Positions 16,417 through 24,941 of a stretch of DNA of 46,363 nucleotides are shown here, in pieces; the first letter of the stretch is position 1; every line of letters starts with the position of its first letter. The DNA comes from an uncultured Lachnospiraceae bacterium (lineage in GTDB: Bacteria > Bacillota > Clostridia > Lachnospirales > Lachnospiraceae). The position numbers were made by a program, and so were the translations under genes. The notes beneath the pieces are model-generated. The model worked only from the letters and a program-made list of their open reading frames with translations, was not told the origin of the DNA and searched no databases. Where the stretch lies: positions 1 to 46,363 of the forward strand of contig CAJUEW010000024.1 of the NCBI GenBank assembly GCA_910585465.1. Direction: 5' to 3'.

Positions 16417-16980
16417 TTATTCTATATTGGCATGATGTCTGCGCATTTCCTCCGAGGTAAGCCCAAGCTCCTCCATGAGCTTTACCGACATAATATCACA
16501 AATAAGCTGGGCAGTTTGTTCAAACAACGAACCCATAGGCTGTATAGAACCCTTCTGCCGGTCCGGCTGGTCCTTATCCGGTGCCTGAACTAAAATCAGA
16601 GCGTCAGCAAGTCCTGCCAGGGGGGAATCTACTCTGCCCGTAATCAGCATCACCTTACCCCCATAGGCTTTTGCCTGTTCCGCATGATGCAGCAGAGTGG
16701 GAGAGGAACCTGATGCAGTGCACAGCAGAAGCAGATCACCCTTTTCAAAGGCAGGAGCCGTTGCTTCCCCCACCAGCGTGCTTTCCTTCCCCATTTGGCC
16801 AAGGCGCATGGCAAACCCCCTTACGGCAAGTCCGCTGCGCCCTAAGCCATCGCAGAACACATGATTTGCATCTATAATTTCTTTCACCGCTGTCTGCAGT
16901 TCATTCAAATCCAGAGCTGCCACAGCAGCGCTTATTTCTTCTATAATTAAGTCCCTGAATTTTTCCATTGTCTCCATCAT
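16417..16980 (-). CDS. hxlB: 6-phospho-3-hexuloisomerase (SIS domain)
   Basis: 187 residues. Isomerises D-arabino-3-hexulose 6-phosphate to fructose 6-phosphate, the second step of the ribulose monophosphate pathway. One SIS domain is visible: FCDGLGRSGLAVRGFAMRL (about 42-60) and TASGSSPTLLHHAEQAK (about 88-104). The C-terminal signature IQPMGSLFEQT and the ending HHANIE are as in Bacillus HxlB. The start is ATG 16980, with TTGGAGG upstream, overlapping the kinase stop by four bases (ATGA). Last gene of the cluster. Confidence 0.9.
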   Translation of the reverse strand: MMETMEKFRDLIIEEISAAVAALDLNELQTAVKEIIDANHVFCDGLGRSGLAVRGFAMRLGQMGKESTLVGEATAPAFEKGDLLLLCTASGSSPTLLHHAEQAKAYGGKVMLITGRVDSPLAGLADALILVQAPDKDQPDRQKGSIQPMGSLFEQTAQLICDIMSVKLMEELGLTSEEMRRHHANIE

Positions 16981-18473
16981 GAAGGAAGCCTCCAAAACAG
17001 TTCTTTATTCTGATTGTATAATTCTTTATACACTTCATAATATTCCTGATATATTTTACAATTCTCCGGAATCGGTTCAATAATTTCATCTTTAAGCCGC
17101 ACGGTTTTTTCGCATGCTTCTTCAAAGGAGCGGAAATATCCTGTGCCCACAGCCGCTGTTATCGCCGCTCCCATGCACGCCTGTTCCGCACTTTCCGTTG
17201 TATATAACGCCTTTTCAAAAATATCCGCCTGCATCTGCAGAAAAAGCTTTCCCCTTGCGCCGCCTCCGGATGCAATTATCGTATCAGGATTCTTTTTCGT
17301 CAGTATTTTCAGCAGTTCCAAATCACTCTTTAAGCTGTACACGACTCCTTCCATAGTGCTCCTTACCAGATGATTTCTCCCGTGGTCAAGGCTCAGCCCC
17401 AGGTAGATACCTTTGGAAAGAGGATCGTTCTGCGGACACCTGCTTCCGCTTAAGTAGGGAAGAAAAACCACTCCATTGCTCCCCGGGCGGACCTGCTCCG
17501 CCATATGATTCAGCTCCTCAAAGGTATCTGCCCGCAGAATTCCCTGCATCCATTTCATAGCAGAGCCGCCGCACATTCCTACCGCCATCAGCATCCACAG
17601 ATCTTCCTTCACGCAGCAAAAGGTATTGGTTCTGAACTGCTCGTCAAATACCGGGCTTTTTGTCACGCAGGTAATCTGGCACGCAGTCCCGATATTCGAT
17701 ACCCAGGGCCTGTCCTCCGCAATCAGACCGGTTCCAATCTCATGCATTAATGTGTCCCCGCCTCCATATATAACCGGGGTCCCTTCCCGCAGCCCGGTGG
17801 CCAGGGCACATTCCTTTGTGAGCTCCCCTGCAATTTCCTTTGATTCATGGCACTCCGGAAACAAGTCCTTTCTCAGTCCCAGACGCTCAATCACGGCCCA
17901 CGGCCAGCATTTATTTGCGGTATCAAAGATCACGGTACTGGAGGCATCCGACATATCTGTCCCCAGGGTGCCGCACATTTTATAACGGATATAATCCTTG
18001 GGAAGCAGAAAAAGAGCTGATTGGTCATAAGCCTCTGGTGCATGCTCCTTAACCCACATCAAAGACATAATCAGGTAGCCCGGACTGAGCTGGTTCAATG
18101 TGATATGATGAAATTGTTCAGGAGAAACAAGCTCATAGATTTTCCGGCGCTGATCGACCGAGCGGTGATCCTGCCAGATAATCATGTTGCAAACCGGTTT
18201 TATATCCCGGTCAACCAGAAGCAGACCATGCATCTGACCCGAATAACTGATTCCTTTTAAATTTCGCACCACCTCCGGATATTGCCCGGAAAGCTCCCGA
18301 AGCGCACTCTTTGTTGCTTCCCATATTTCCTCCGCATCCTGCTCTGCATAATTCAGCTGCGGCTGCAGTACATCATATTTCTTTGAGGCAGAGCCTATTT
18401 CCGCTCCGTTCTCATCCATAACCAGCGCCTTCACACTGGAGGTACCCACATCAATCCCCATAAAATAAGCCAT
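16977..18473 (-). CDS. FGGY-family carbohydrate kinase (xylulokinase-like, second copy)
   Basis: 498 residues with both FGGY domains. N-terminal phosphate loop: MGIDVGTSSVKALVMD. Sugar-binding segment: YSGQMHGLLLVD (about 80), typical of xylulokinases. C-terminal ATP-binding region: IASGGGARGKLFLQMQADIF, then EQACMGAAITAAVGTG. It would phosphorylate a ketopentose, probably xylulose or ribulose. Its middle diverges from the other kinase of the cluster (start 26458), so the two may handle different ketoses. It lies between the hexulose-phosphate synthase and isomerase genes. Confidence 0.85.
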   Translation of the reverse strand: MAYFMGIDVGTSSVKALVMDENGAEIGSASKKYDVLQPQLNYAEQDAEEIWEATKSALRELSGQYPEVVRNLKGISYSGQMHGLLLVDRDIKPVCNMIIWQDHRSVDQRRKIYELVSPEQFHHITLNQLSPGYLIMSLMWVKEHAPEAYDQSALFLLPKDYIRYKMCGTLGTDMSDASSTVIFDTANKCWPWAVIERLGLRKDLFPECHESKEIAGELTKECALATGLREGTPVIYGGGDTLMHEIGTGLIAEDRPWVSNIGTACQITCVTKSPVFDEQFRTNTFCCVKEDLWMLMAVGMCGGSAMKWMQGILRADTFEELNHMAEQVRPGSNGVVFLPYLSGSRCPQNDPLSKGIYLGLSLDHGRNHLVRSTMEGVVYSLKSDLELLKILTKKNPDTIIASGGGARGKLFLQMQADIFEKALYTTESAEQACMGAAITAAVGTGYFRSFEEACEKTVRLKDEIIEPIPENCKIYQEYYEVYKELYNQNKELFWRLPS

Positions 18474-18487
18474 AACAATTCCCCTTT

Positions 18488-19129
18488 TTATGCTCTGTAC
18501 TGATGAATCTTATCCCTGATTTCCCTGGCTGCCAGAACAGGCTCTGGATGTCCAAGAATTCCTCCTCCGACGATCACGACATCCGGAGCAAGGGCAGCAT
18601 ATTTTTCCACTGTATCAATATTGATTCCTCCTGCCACTGATATCCTGCTTTTTTTTACGCATGCTTTAATTTCTCTTAAATCATCCAGCGGAGTCCTTCC
18701 TTTTGCCTGCTGATCGACTCCTGTATGTACAGAAATATAATCAGCTCCCATCTCCTCAATCCTGCGGATTCGTTCTGCCAGATTAGAAATGCAGATGGTA
18801 TCCACCGACACCTCTCTCTTGTATTTTCCTGCTTCTTCCACACATGCCTGAATGGTTGCATCATCTGTAACGCCAAGGACACTGATGCAGTCGGCCCCTG
18901 CTTCAAACTGTTCTCTGCTCTCATACGCTCCCGCGTCCATAATTTTTCCGTCGCATAAAATATAAAGCTCAGGAAACTCCTCTCTGATTCTGCGGACAGC
19001 TTCAAGTCCCGAGCGGTACAAAAGGGGAGTACCCACTTCCGCAATATCAATATAAGGAGAAACCTCCCTCAGAAGAACCAGAGCCTCATCAAGAGAAAGT
19101 GTATCTATTGCAAGCTGTAATTTTGTCAT
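18488..19129 (-). CDS. hxlA: 3-hexulose-6-phosphate synthase (OMPDC superfamily)
   Basis: 213 residues, the normal length. Condenses ribulose 5-phosphate with formaldehyde to 3-hexulose 6-phosphate, reversibly. Hallmarks: start LQLAIDTLSLDEAL, metal/catalytic DGKIMDAGAYE (about 61-71), YISVHTGVDQQAKG and the phosphate-binding end VAGGINIDTVEK then DVVIVGGGI. It resembles HxlA more than the related 3-keto-L-gulonate-6-phosphate decarboxylase, and its partner isomerase is two genes on. One difference: DGK where HxlA usually has DMK. The ORF extends to 19288, but the ATG at 19129 matches family length. Confidence 0.85.
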   Translation of the reverse strand: MTKLQLAIDTLSLDEALVLLREVSPYIDIAEVGTPLLYRSGLEAVRRIREEFPELYILCDGKIMDAGAYESREQFEAGADCISVLGVTDDATIQACVEEAGKYKREVSVDTICISNLAERIRRIEEMGADYISVHTGVDQQAKGRTPLDDLREIKACVKKSRISVAGGINIDTVEKYAALAPDVVIVGGGILGHPEPVLAAREIRDKIHQYRA

Positions 19130-19130
19130 T

Positions 19131-19667
19131 TTAAGCTTCCCCTTCCTCATCCTCAAAATATCCCATGCTCCACGCAACATATTCCGGCTTTTCTCTTCCA
19201 AGAATTTTCTCTTCATGTTCCTTAAACATCTGAAGATTTTCCACCGATGACTTCCGTGCAAAGCTGAACGGCTGATCCAAAAATGCATCGATCACCATTT
19301 TTGCATACTCAAAAGGAAGAACCCTGCTGCCGATGCAAAGAATCTGTGCATTCAGGCTCTGACGCGCTCTCTGCGCTGTATAACAATCCGAGGCATGAGC
19401 TGCCCGGATCCCCCAGTATTTATTGGCCATGGTACTAAAGCCCAGCCCTGTTCCGCATATATACAATCCAAGCCGGCACTCATCTTTCTGAATCCCTACG
19501 CACATTTTCTCCGCCACCTGGATTCCTGCCAGGTAGCCGTCCTCTGGGTTCTTCACAGGATCAATCACCACTTCAAAGCTTTTCTCTTCTATTAAATACC
19601 TTTTTATCTGCTCCTTCAGCTCAAATCCCACATTATCACAGCCTAAAGCAATTTTATTTTTCTTCAT
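19131..19667 (-). CDS. rpiB: RpiB/LacAB-family sugar-phosphate isomerase
   Basis: 178 residues. The family interconverts aldose and ketose phosphates, classically ribose 5-phosphate and ribulose 5-phosphate. The active-site cysteine is in YICGTGLGFSTMANK, followed by IRAAHASDCYTAQRAR and LCIGSRVL. It is about 30 residues longer than ordinary RpiB, with a charged C-terminal extension (HEEKILGREKPEYVAW and beyond), so another pentose or tetrose phosphate may be its true substrate. One base separates it from hxlA. A terminator-like hairpin sits immediately before its ribosome site. Confidence 0.83.
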   Translation of the reverse strand: MKKNKIALGCDNVGFELKEQIKRYLIEEKSFEVVIDPVKNPEDGYLAGIQVAEKMCVGIQKDECRLGLYICGTGLGFSTMANKYWGIRAAHASDCYTAQRARQSLNAQILCIGSRVLPFEYAKMVIDAFLDQPFSFARKSSVENLQMFKEHEEKILGREKPEYVAWSMGYFEDEEGEA

Positions 19668-19682
19668 ATTACACCCCGCCGC

Positions 19683-19721
19683 AAAAAATGGCCAGCAGCC
19701 CGCCATGCGCCCTGCTGACCA
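19683..19721 (-). terminator. Intra-operon terminator or attenuator before rpiB
   Basis: On the minus strand, TGGTCAGCAG pairs with CTGCTGGCCA (9 of 10 paired) and is followed directly by TTTTTT. It lies between the dehydrogenase stop (19733) and the rpiB start (19667). It should reduce expression of rpiB-hxlA-kinase-hxlB relative to the genes upstream, or be a site of control. Confidence 0.8.
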
Positions 19722-19732
19722 TCCACAATCAC

Positions 19733-20869
19733 TTAGATTTCATCGTCAATTTTAATGACAGCTTTTACAACCTCATTTTTCTTATTGACAGAATCCTCAA
19801 AGGCCTGCTGGATATTATCCAGTGTGTACTCATGAGAGGCAACCTTTTCAAGGGGAGCAAGTCCTGCCCCTGCAGTGGCAACACTCTTCGGGAACATATT
19901 TACATAGCGGAACAGCGACTTGATCCGAAGCTCCTTTGCCATAACCTGACCGAAATTATAAGTCAGCTCTTCTTCCGCAGACATACCGACCAGTACAACT
20001 AATCCTCCGCGGCGCGCAATGTGGGCAGTCTGTGCAATCGTAAACTTGCTTCCCGCAGTCTCAAACACCACATCCGGCCCCCGCCCGTTTGTCAGCTCTT
20101 TAATTCTTGCAATCGGGTCTTCTTTTCCGCTGTTAATCACATAATCAGCGCCAAGCTCTTTCGCTTTCTGAAGGCGGATATCTTCCAGGTCGCATACGAT
20201 GATCTGACTTGCGCCGCGCGCCTTGCACGACATCATTGTCATCAGCCCGATACAGCCGCTTCCAAGAATAACTACTGTATTTCCGACAGTAATCTCACCT
20301 TTTTCCGCCGCATACATACCGGTTGCAAACGGCTCAACAAGGGCTCCTGCTTTTGTGCTCATTCCTTCCGGAAGCTTGAAGCAAAGATCTGCCTGGAAGG
20401 GAACATACTTCATATAGCACCCCTGTACAGGCGGCGTTGCCCAGAAGATAACATCCTTGCACAGATTATAATGTCCGGACTTACAAAATTCACATTTCCC
20501 GCATGTGATTCCAGGCTCACAGCATACCCGATCTCCCACTTTAAGATCGGTAACATTCGCGCCCACCTCCACGACCGTGCCTGCACACTCATGTCCCAGC
20601 ATAAACGGGATATCCCTGTCCTTTTCTACCTTAAAGGTGCCGCAGCGTCCGTCATGAAAATAATGGACATCCGAACCGCAGACACCCACATATTCCAGCT
20701 TAATCAGAACCTTATCCGGATCAACCGGAAGCTTTACTTCCAACTGTGCCCTGATTTTCTCTTTTACAATCGGATCCTCGACCATATCAAGATGCTCTTC
20801 ATCTACCACGATCATCTTGTCCACCTCTGTCATAAATGCGCCTTTGTTAATATACTTCTTTTCTGCCAT
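19733..20869 (-). CDS. Zinc-dependent polyol dehydrogenase (sorbitol/xylitol dehydrogenase-like, MDR)
   Basis: 378 residues. Catalytic zinc ligands: Cys in VGVCGSDVHYF, His-Glu in LGHECAG, Glu in LVEPFATG. Structural zinc: four cysteines in CGKCEFCKSGHYNLC. NAD-binding Rossmann motif: VVILGSGCIGLM (about 205). This is the sorbitol/L-iditol/xylitol dehydrogenase branch of the medium-chain family, which oxidises a polyol at C2 to a ketose. In this cluster xylitol, arabitol or ribitol is the likely substrate (inference). The first 30 residues form an extra N-terminal segment compared with short relatives. GGAAGGGAG lies upstream of ATG 20869. Confidence 0.88.
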   Translation of the reverse strand: MAEKKYINKGAFMTEVDKMIVVDEEHLDMVEDPIVKEKIRAQLEVKLPVDPDKVLIKLEYVGVCGSDVHYFHDGRCGTFKVEKDRDIPFMLGHECAGTVVEVGANVTDLKVGDRVCCEPGITCGKCEFCKSGHYNLCKDVIFWATPPVQGCYMKYVPFQADLCFKLPEGMSTKAGALVEPFATGMYAAEKGEITVGNTVVILGSGCIGLMTMMSCKARGASQIIVCDLEDIRLQKAKELGADYVINSGKEDPIARIKELTNGRGPDVVFETAGSKFTIAQTAHIARRGGLVVLVGMSAEEELTYNFGQVMAKELRIKSLFRYVNMFPKSVATAGAGLAPLEKVASHEYTLDNIQQAFEDSVNKKNEVVKAVIKIDDEI

Positions 20870-20906
20870 TTCTTTAAGAAGCTCCCTTCCTGATTTTACT
20901 TATTTA

Positions 20907-20940
20907 AAACAGTGCCCGGCAGCCCATAGAGCGCCAGGCA
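20907..20940 (-). terminator. Hairpin between the binding-protein and dehydrogenase genes
   Basis: TGCCTGGC pairs with GCCGGGCA (one G-U pair) and is followed by CTGTTTT on the minus strand, just after the binding-protein stop. Likely a partial terminator or 3'-end stabiliser that lets the binding protein be made in excess. Confidence 0.6.
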
Positions 20941-20999
20941 CCAATGTCACGAAACCACATCCAAGCTAAAATTAAATTACCAAGTTCGTCTGTTGTTAA

Positions 21000-22127
21000 T
21001 TAGTTGGCAAGAGAACCGTCTGCGCTGATCTCTCCGGACTCCACATACATATCAATATACTGCTGTACAGTATCAGAATTGATTGCAGGAGCCTCCACAT
21101 AAAATTCCACATCGGTAGGAGCCTTCTCACCCTTCAAAACAGCCGCTGCATTTGCAATACACTGCTCAGCAAGCAGGGAAGCATCCTGAAGTGAAGTTCT
21201 GGTCAGAACCCCTTCCTGAACAAGCAGGCATCCCTGTGCATTTCCGTCCACGCCATAAGCAAGGAAGGTTGGTTTTCCATCTGCATCAAAGTAATCGGAA
21301 TTACCGCGGACTGCCTCGATTGCACCGGCTGCCATGTTGTCATTCATGGAGATAATTGCATCGATCTTGGTTCCGCCCTGTACCCATGTTTCCATCAAAG
21401 TAAGCGCTTCATCACTGTTCCAGTTTGCATAATCTTCATACAGAATCTTTACATCTGTTCTCTTAGAGAAGAATTCCTGCTCCCAGCCTACCCGGCGTCC
21501 GTCAGAATGGAAGTTATTGGATGGCCCCATCAGAACTACTACATTTGCATTCTCCGGTACTTCCTCAACTGCGATTTTTGCACTTACGGCTGCCTGCTCA
21601 ATAGGATCCGCATCAACCGTTCCGGTTCCTTCCAGAAGGGAGGTATCATCCGAACCGTCAAGATCTCCCTGATGGACTGCCGGATTGGTGGTAATTACCG
21701 GGATTCCTGCATCTACTACCTGTTTGATATACGGAGCAGATGCCGCATTGTCGTTAACCTGAACAATTACCAAATCATATTCCTTCGTCACACAGTCCTC
21801 CAGAATACCGTTTAACTTATTATCATCCGCCTCACCGCTGAAATAGTCCAGCGTAATCTCCGGATATTTTTCCGCCTCACTGATCATCTCACGGGTCAGC
21901 CATGCAGCAAAGGTATCCGCGCTTGCACGTGCAATAAATGCCACGCGGTAGTCTCCCGAAGCCTCTTCGCCTGCGGGTTCTTCTGTATTTTCCGCCTCCT
22001 GCGCCGGTTCCTCAGAAGCAGCGGGCTCTGAAGCTGCAGGCTCCTCCTTAGCTCCGGATCCGCAGGCTGCCATTGACAATGTCATAGCCACAGTAAGCGC
22101 TAAAGCTGTCAGTTTTCTCAATTTCAT
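21000..22127 (-). CDS. Sugar ABC transporter substrate-binding lipoprotein
   Basis: 375 residues. Lipoprotein signal with lipobox MAAC (Cys22). A Glu/Pro/Ala/Ser-rich tether follows (about 28-57), then a two-lobed periplasmic-binding-protein domain of the RbsB class (about 60-370). Motifs include YRVAFIARASADTFAAWL, GIPVITTNPAV, IISMNDNMAAGAIEAV and AYGVDGNAQGCLLVQ. It captures the substrate outside the membrane for the adjacent permease and ATPase. In the RbsB class ligands are pentoses, hexoses or polyols. GGAAAGGAAGG precedes the ATG. Confidence 0.92.
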   Translation of the reverse strand: MKLRKLTALALTVAMTLSMAACGSGAKEEPAASEPAASEEPAQEAENTEEPAGEEASGDYRVAFIARASADTFAAWLTREMISEAEKYPEITLDYFSGEADDNKLNGILEDCVTKEYDLVIVQVNDNAASAPYIKQVVDAGIPVITTNPAVHQGDLDGSDDTSLLEGTGTVDADPIEQAAVSAKIAVEEVPENANVVVLMGPSNNFHSDGRRVGWEQEFFSKRTDVKILYEDYANWNSDEALTLMETWVQGGTKIDAIISMNDNMAAGAIEAVRGNSDYFDADGKPTFLAYGVDGNAQGCLLVQEGVLTRTSLQDASLLAEQCIANAAAVLKGEKAPTDVEFYVEAPAINSDTVQQYIDMYVESGEISADGSLAN

Positions 22128-22209
22128 AATAAATCCTTCCTTTCCTTTTTGCTTGGTTCATAGTTTCTATAGCATACGTCAGATAAATTTCTGCCGCATT
22201 ATGCTCTTC

Positions 22210-23199
22210 TTATTTTTCTTTCTTCTCCTCATCCTTTGGAGCAATGATTACCTTGGTTACTTTTCCTCTCTTGCTGAAAATGTCCGCGGCAACTGCGAGC
22301 ACTACGATCAGTCCTTTGATCATCTGCTGAATATAGGAATCAACTCCAATCAGGTTCATAATATTTTCAAGAAATGCAATAATGAATGCACCTGCCACCG
22401 TACCTGTTATCGTTCCGATACCGCCGTTCATGGAGGTACCTCCTACGATTGCCGCGGTAAGTCCGGTCATCTCATAGCCCACCGCGCCGTTGGGAAGTCC
22501 CGCATTGTTACGTGCCATAAAGATAACGCCCGCAAAACCGACCAGCATACCGTTGATAATATAGCTCATATAGATGCTTCGTTTTACATTAATGCCGCTT
22601 GCCTCCGCCGCATTGCGGTTTCCGCCGATTGCATAGAGGCTGCGCCCCCAGCGTGTCTGAGTCACCAGATACCACATGGCGATTGTAATCAGAACCAGTA
22701 TAATGACCGGAAGCGGAATCGGTCCGACCATCCCCTGTCCTACAACTGTATAGTTGCCAAGCTGAAGAATGTTGGAGCCTCCACAGTAGTAAAGAGCAAT
22801 TCCGCGGGCAATCTCCTGCATACCAAGGGTTGCAATGAATGCAGGCACCTGAACATTTGCCACAAAAAATGCATTGAACAGGTTACACAAAATTCCGACC
22901 AGAATCGCTGTCAGAATTGCCAGCAGCAGTGAGCCTGTGCTTTTGTACACCGCAATGGAGAGCACTCCGCTTAATGCCAGTACAGATGCAGCCGACAGGT
23001 CGATGAACCCTTCCACAATCAGAATCATTTCGCCGTATGCAATCAGAAGTCCCACACATGACTGCCTCATAATATTGATCAGGTTATTTGATTTCAGGAA
23101 ATAAGGACTGATCATACTGCATATGGCAAACATTAAAACAAGTACAATATAAATAGAATGTTTCTGCAGGCTCTGCTGCAATTTAGACTTATTATTCAT
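22210..23199 (-). CDS. Sugar ABC transporter permease (RbsC/BPD_transp_2 family)
   Basis: 329 residues from ATG 23199 (GGGAGG nine bases upstream); the reading frame extends to 23307 but overlaps the ATPase gene. About nine to ten hydrophobic segments. Family motifs include IVEGFIDLSAASVLALSGV, NAFFVANVQVPAFIATLGM, the coupling-helix region YAIGGNRNAAEASGI, and TGLTAAIVGGTSMNGGIGTI. It forms the membrane channel, probably as a homodimer. Confidence 0.93.
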   Translation of the reverse strand: MNNKSKLQQSLQKHSIYIVLVLMFAICSMISPYFLKSNNLINIMRQSCVGLLIAYGEMILIVEGFIDLSAASVLALSGVLSIAVYKSTGSLLLAILTAILVGILCNLFNAFFVANVQVPAFIATLGMQEIARGIALYYCGGSNILQLGNYTVVGQGMVGPIPLPVIILVLITIAMWYLVTQTRWGRSLYAIGGNRNAAEASGINVKRSIYMSYIINGMLVGFAGVIFMARNNAGLPNGAVGYEMTGLTAAIVGGTSMNGGIGTITGTVAGAFIIAFLENIMNLIGVDSYIQQMIKGLIVVLAVAADIFSKRGKVTKVIIAPKDEEKKEK

Positions 23200-23216
23200 T
23201 ATTCCATTCCTCCCTT

Positions 23217-24755
23217 TCAGCTTTTCATCAGGCCGGTCGCGCACATCATAATGCGCTCCTGTGAAAATTCCTCTCTTGACAGACAGCCTGTAATACGGCC
23301 CTGACACATGATATAGATGCGATCACACATACCAATCAGCTCTGCCAGCTCTGACGAGACCATAATAATTGCCTTATCTTCTTTTACAATCTCCGTCATC
23401 AGCTTGTAGATTTCAAACTTTGCGCCTACATCAATGCCCCGGGTAGGCTCGTCGAGAATCATCACGTCAGGCTCACAGAGCATCCATCTTGACAGCAGCA
23501 CCTTCTGGGCATTTCCGCCGGAAAGAGATGAAATCGGAGTCTCCAGGGTAGGAGTTTTTACCTGCATTTTCTTAAAATATTTTGTTACATTCTCACGTTC
23601 CTTTGCCCGGTGGGTATATCCTCCGTATATATAATTTTTCAGACTGGCAATACTTGCATTTTCCATAACGCTTCTTACCGGAATCAAACCATATTCGCGG
23701 CGGTCCTCCGACAGCATAATCAAACCGTTATCAATGCTCGTTCTCGGATCCTTCAGCCTAATCTCCTTCCCGTTTAGTATAACAGTACCCGAATCATGGT
23801 GATCCAGTCCGTATACCGCACGCATCGTCTCCGTACGTCCGGCACCCACCAGTCCGGCAAATCCTACAATCTCGCCCTTTCGGACATAAAAGTTAATGTC
23901 CTCAAAAATGTTTTTGCAGCAGAAATCCTTAACCTCCAGCGCAACCTCTCCAACGGGCACCTCCATCTTCGGATATACATTTTCCAGCTTACGCCCTACC
24001 ATCTCTCCAATGATGACATTCGTAGCCTCCTCAATATCGCTCTGGGACGCATTTTCCGGAAGCAGGTCCTCCACTCTGTGGGTATTTACTACAGAGCCGT
24101 CCCGAATTACGGTAATATCATCTGCAATGGCAAACAGCTCGTCCATCTTATGAGAAATATAAATAATGCTTACTCCCTTTTCTCTTAATTCCTCAATCTT
24201 GCCAAACAGCAGTTCCACTTCCTTCTGAGAAATGGAGGAGGTCGGCTCATCCATGATGATAATCTGGGCATTGTTTGTGATAGCTTTGATAATCTCCAGC
24301 ATCTGGATATCAGAAACCGTCAGCGTTCTCAACGTCTGTGCAGGAGAATACGACAGGTTCTGTTCCTCCAGGAACTTTTCCGCCTCTGTACGCACCAGCT
24401 TCCAGTCAACCTTCCCGAATCCGTTTACCGGAAGCCTTCCAAGAAAAAGGTTCTCCTCCACGGTCAGATCAGGAACATAATTTAATTCCTGGGCAATCAT
24501 GGAGATTCCATGCTCTCTTGCCTGAATCGGATTCTTGATTTCTACCGGCTCTTCATCAATATAAATCTGACCGGTGTCAGCTTTATATATTCCATTGATA
24601 ATCTTCATCAGAGTAGATTTGCCTGCGCCGTTTTCTCCGCACAATGCATGAACTGTACCTTTACGCACGGCGAAATCAATATCCGTCAAAGCCTTAACTC
24701 CCGGAAAAGATTTGGAAACATGCTCTACCCGCATTTTGATCTCTTCCATTCTCAT
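23217..24755 (-). CDS. Sugar ABC transporter ATP-binding protein (RbsA type, two NBDs)
   Basis: 512 residues, two fused nucleotide-binding domains. NBD1 has Walker A GENGAGKST (about 40), Walker B IIIMDEPTS and an unusual signature, TVSDIQMLEI, in place of LSxGQ. NBD2 has the degenerate Walker A GLVGAGRTE usual for this family, signature LSGGNAQKVLLSRW and Walker B VMILDEPTRGID. This asymmetry is normal for ribose-type importers. First gene of the ABC transcription unit, with its own promoter and operators upstream. ATG 24749 is an equally good start, with GGGGGG about six bases before it. Confidence 0.93.
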   Translation of the reverse strand: MRMEEIKMRVEHVSKSFPGVKALTDIDFAVRKGTVHALCGENGAGKSTLMKIINGIYKADTGQIYIDEEPVEIKNPIQAREHGISMIAQELNYVPDLTVEENLFLGRLPVNGFGKVDWKLVRTEAEKFLEEQNLSYSPAQTLRTLTVSDIQMLEIIKAITNNAQIIIMDEPTSSISQKEVELLFGKIEELREKGVSIIYISHKMDELFAIADDITVIRDGSVVNTHRVEDLLPENASQSDIEEATNVIIGEMVGRKLENVYPKMEVPVGEVALEVKDFCCKNIFEDINFYVRKGEIVGFAGLVGAGRTETMRAVYGLDHHDSGTVILNGKEIRLKDPRTSIDNGLIMLSEDRREYGLIPVRSVMENASIASLKNYIYGGYTHRAKERENVTKYFKKMQVKTPTLETPISSLSGGNAQKVLLSRWMLCEPDVMILDEPTRGIDVGAKFEIYKLMTEIVKEDKAIIMVSSELAELIGMCDRIYIMCQGRITGCLSREEFSQERIMMCATGLMKS

Positions 24756-24819
24756 CCCCCCACTTTCTTCTTTAATTGCAAATCATTCAGCTACACCCGT
24801 AAAACCTACAATCATTATT

Positions 24820-24836
24820 AGTTGAATAATACAACT
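24820..24836. promoter_or_regulatory. Operator O1 (AGTTG-N7-CAACT) over the ABC promoter -10 box
   Basis: Inverted repeat AGTTG-AATAATA-CAACT (plus-strand reading) covers the -10 box of the ABC promoter. It has the same arms and 7-bp spacing as three other sites in the island. Most likely bound by the ROK/XylR-type regulator encoded at 28462 (inference). Confidence 0.65.
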
Positions 24837-24854
24837 TTATAAAATATTTGTCAA
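24826..24854 (-). promoter_or_regulatory. Sigma-A promoter of the ABC importer operon
   Basis: Perfect TTGACA, 17-bp spacer, TATTAT on the minus strand, 71 bp before the ATPase ATG. The surrounding DNA is very AT-rich. Confidence 0.85.
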
Positions 24855-24924
24855 TTCATATCTTGTTATTTTATCTATTTTTTGTTTTTATTTTTTAATT
24901 TTATTGTTATTTTTGTATATTTAT

Positions 24925-24941
24925 AGTTTATTTATAAAACT
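24925..24941. promoter_or_regulatory. Operator O2 (AGTTT-N7-AAACT) upstream of the ABC promoter
   Basis: AGTTT-ATTTATA-AAACT straddles the stop codon of the xylB gene. Its centre (24933) is 105 bp from the centre of O1 (24828), ten turns at 10.5 bp, so both face the same side of the helix. Confidence 0.65.

Noticed and set aside
20021..20893. 290-residue plus-strand open frame opposite the zinc dehydrogenase
   Set aside because: Antisense shadow of a gene with complete zinc and NAD motifs.
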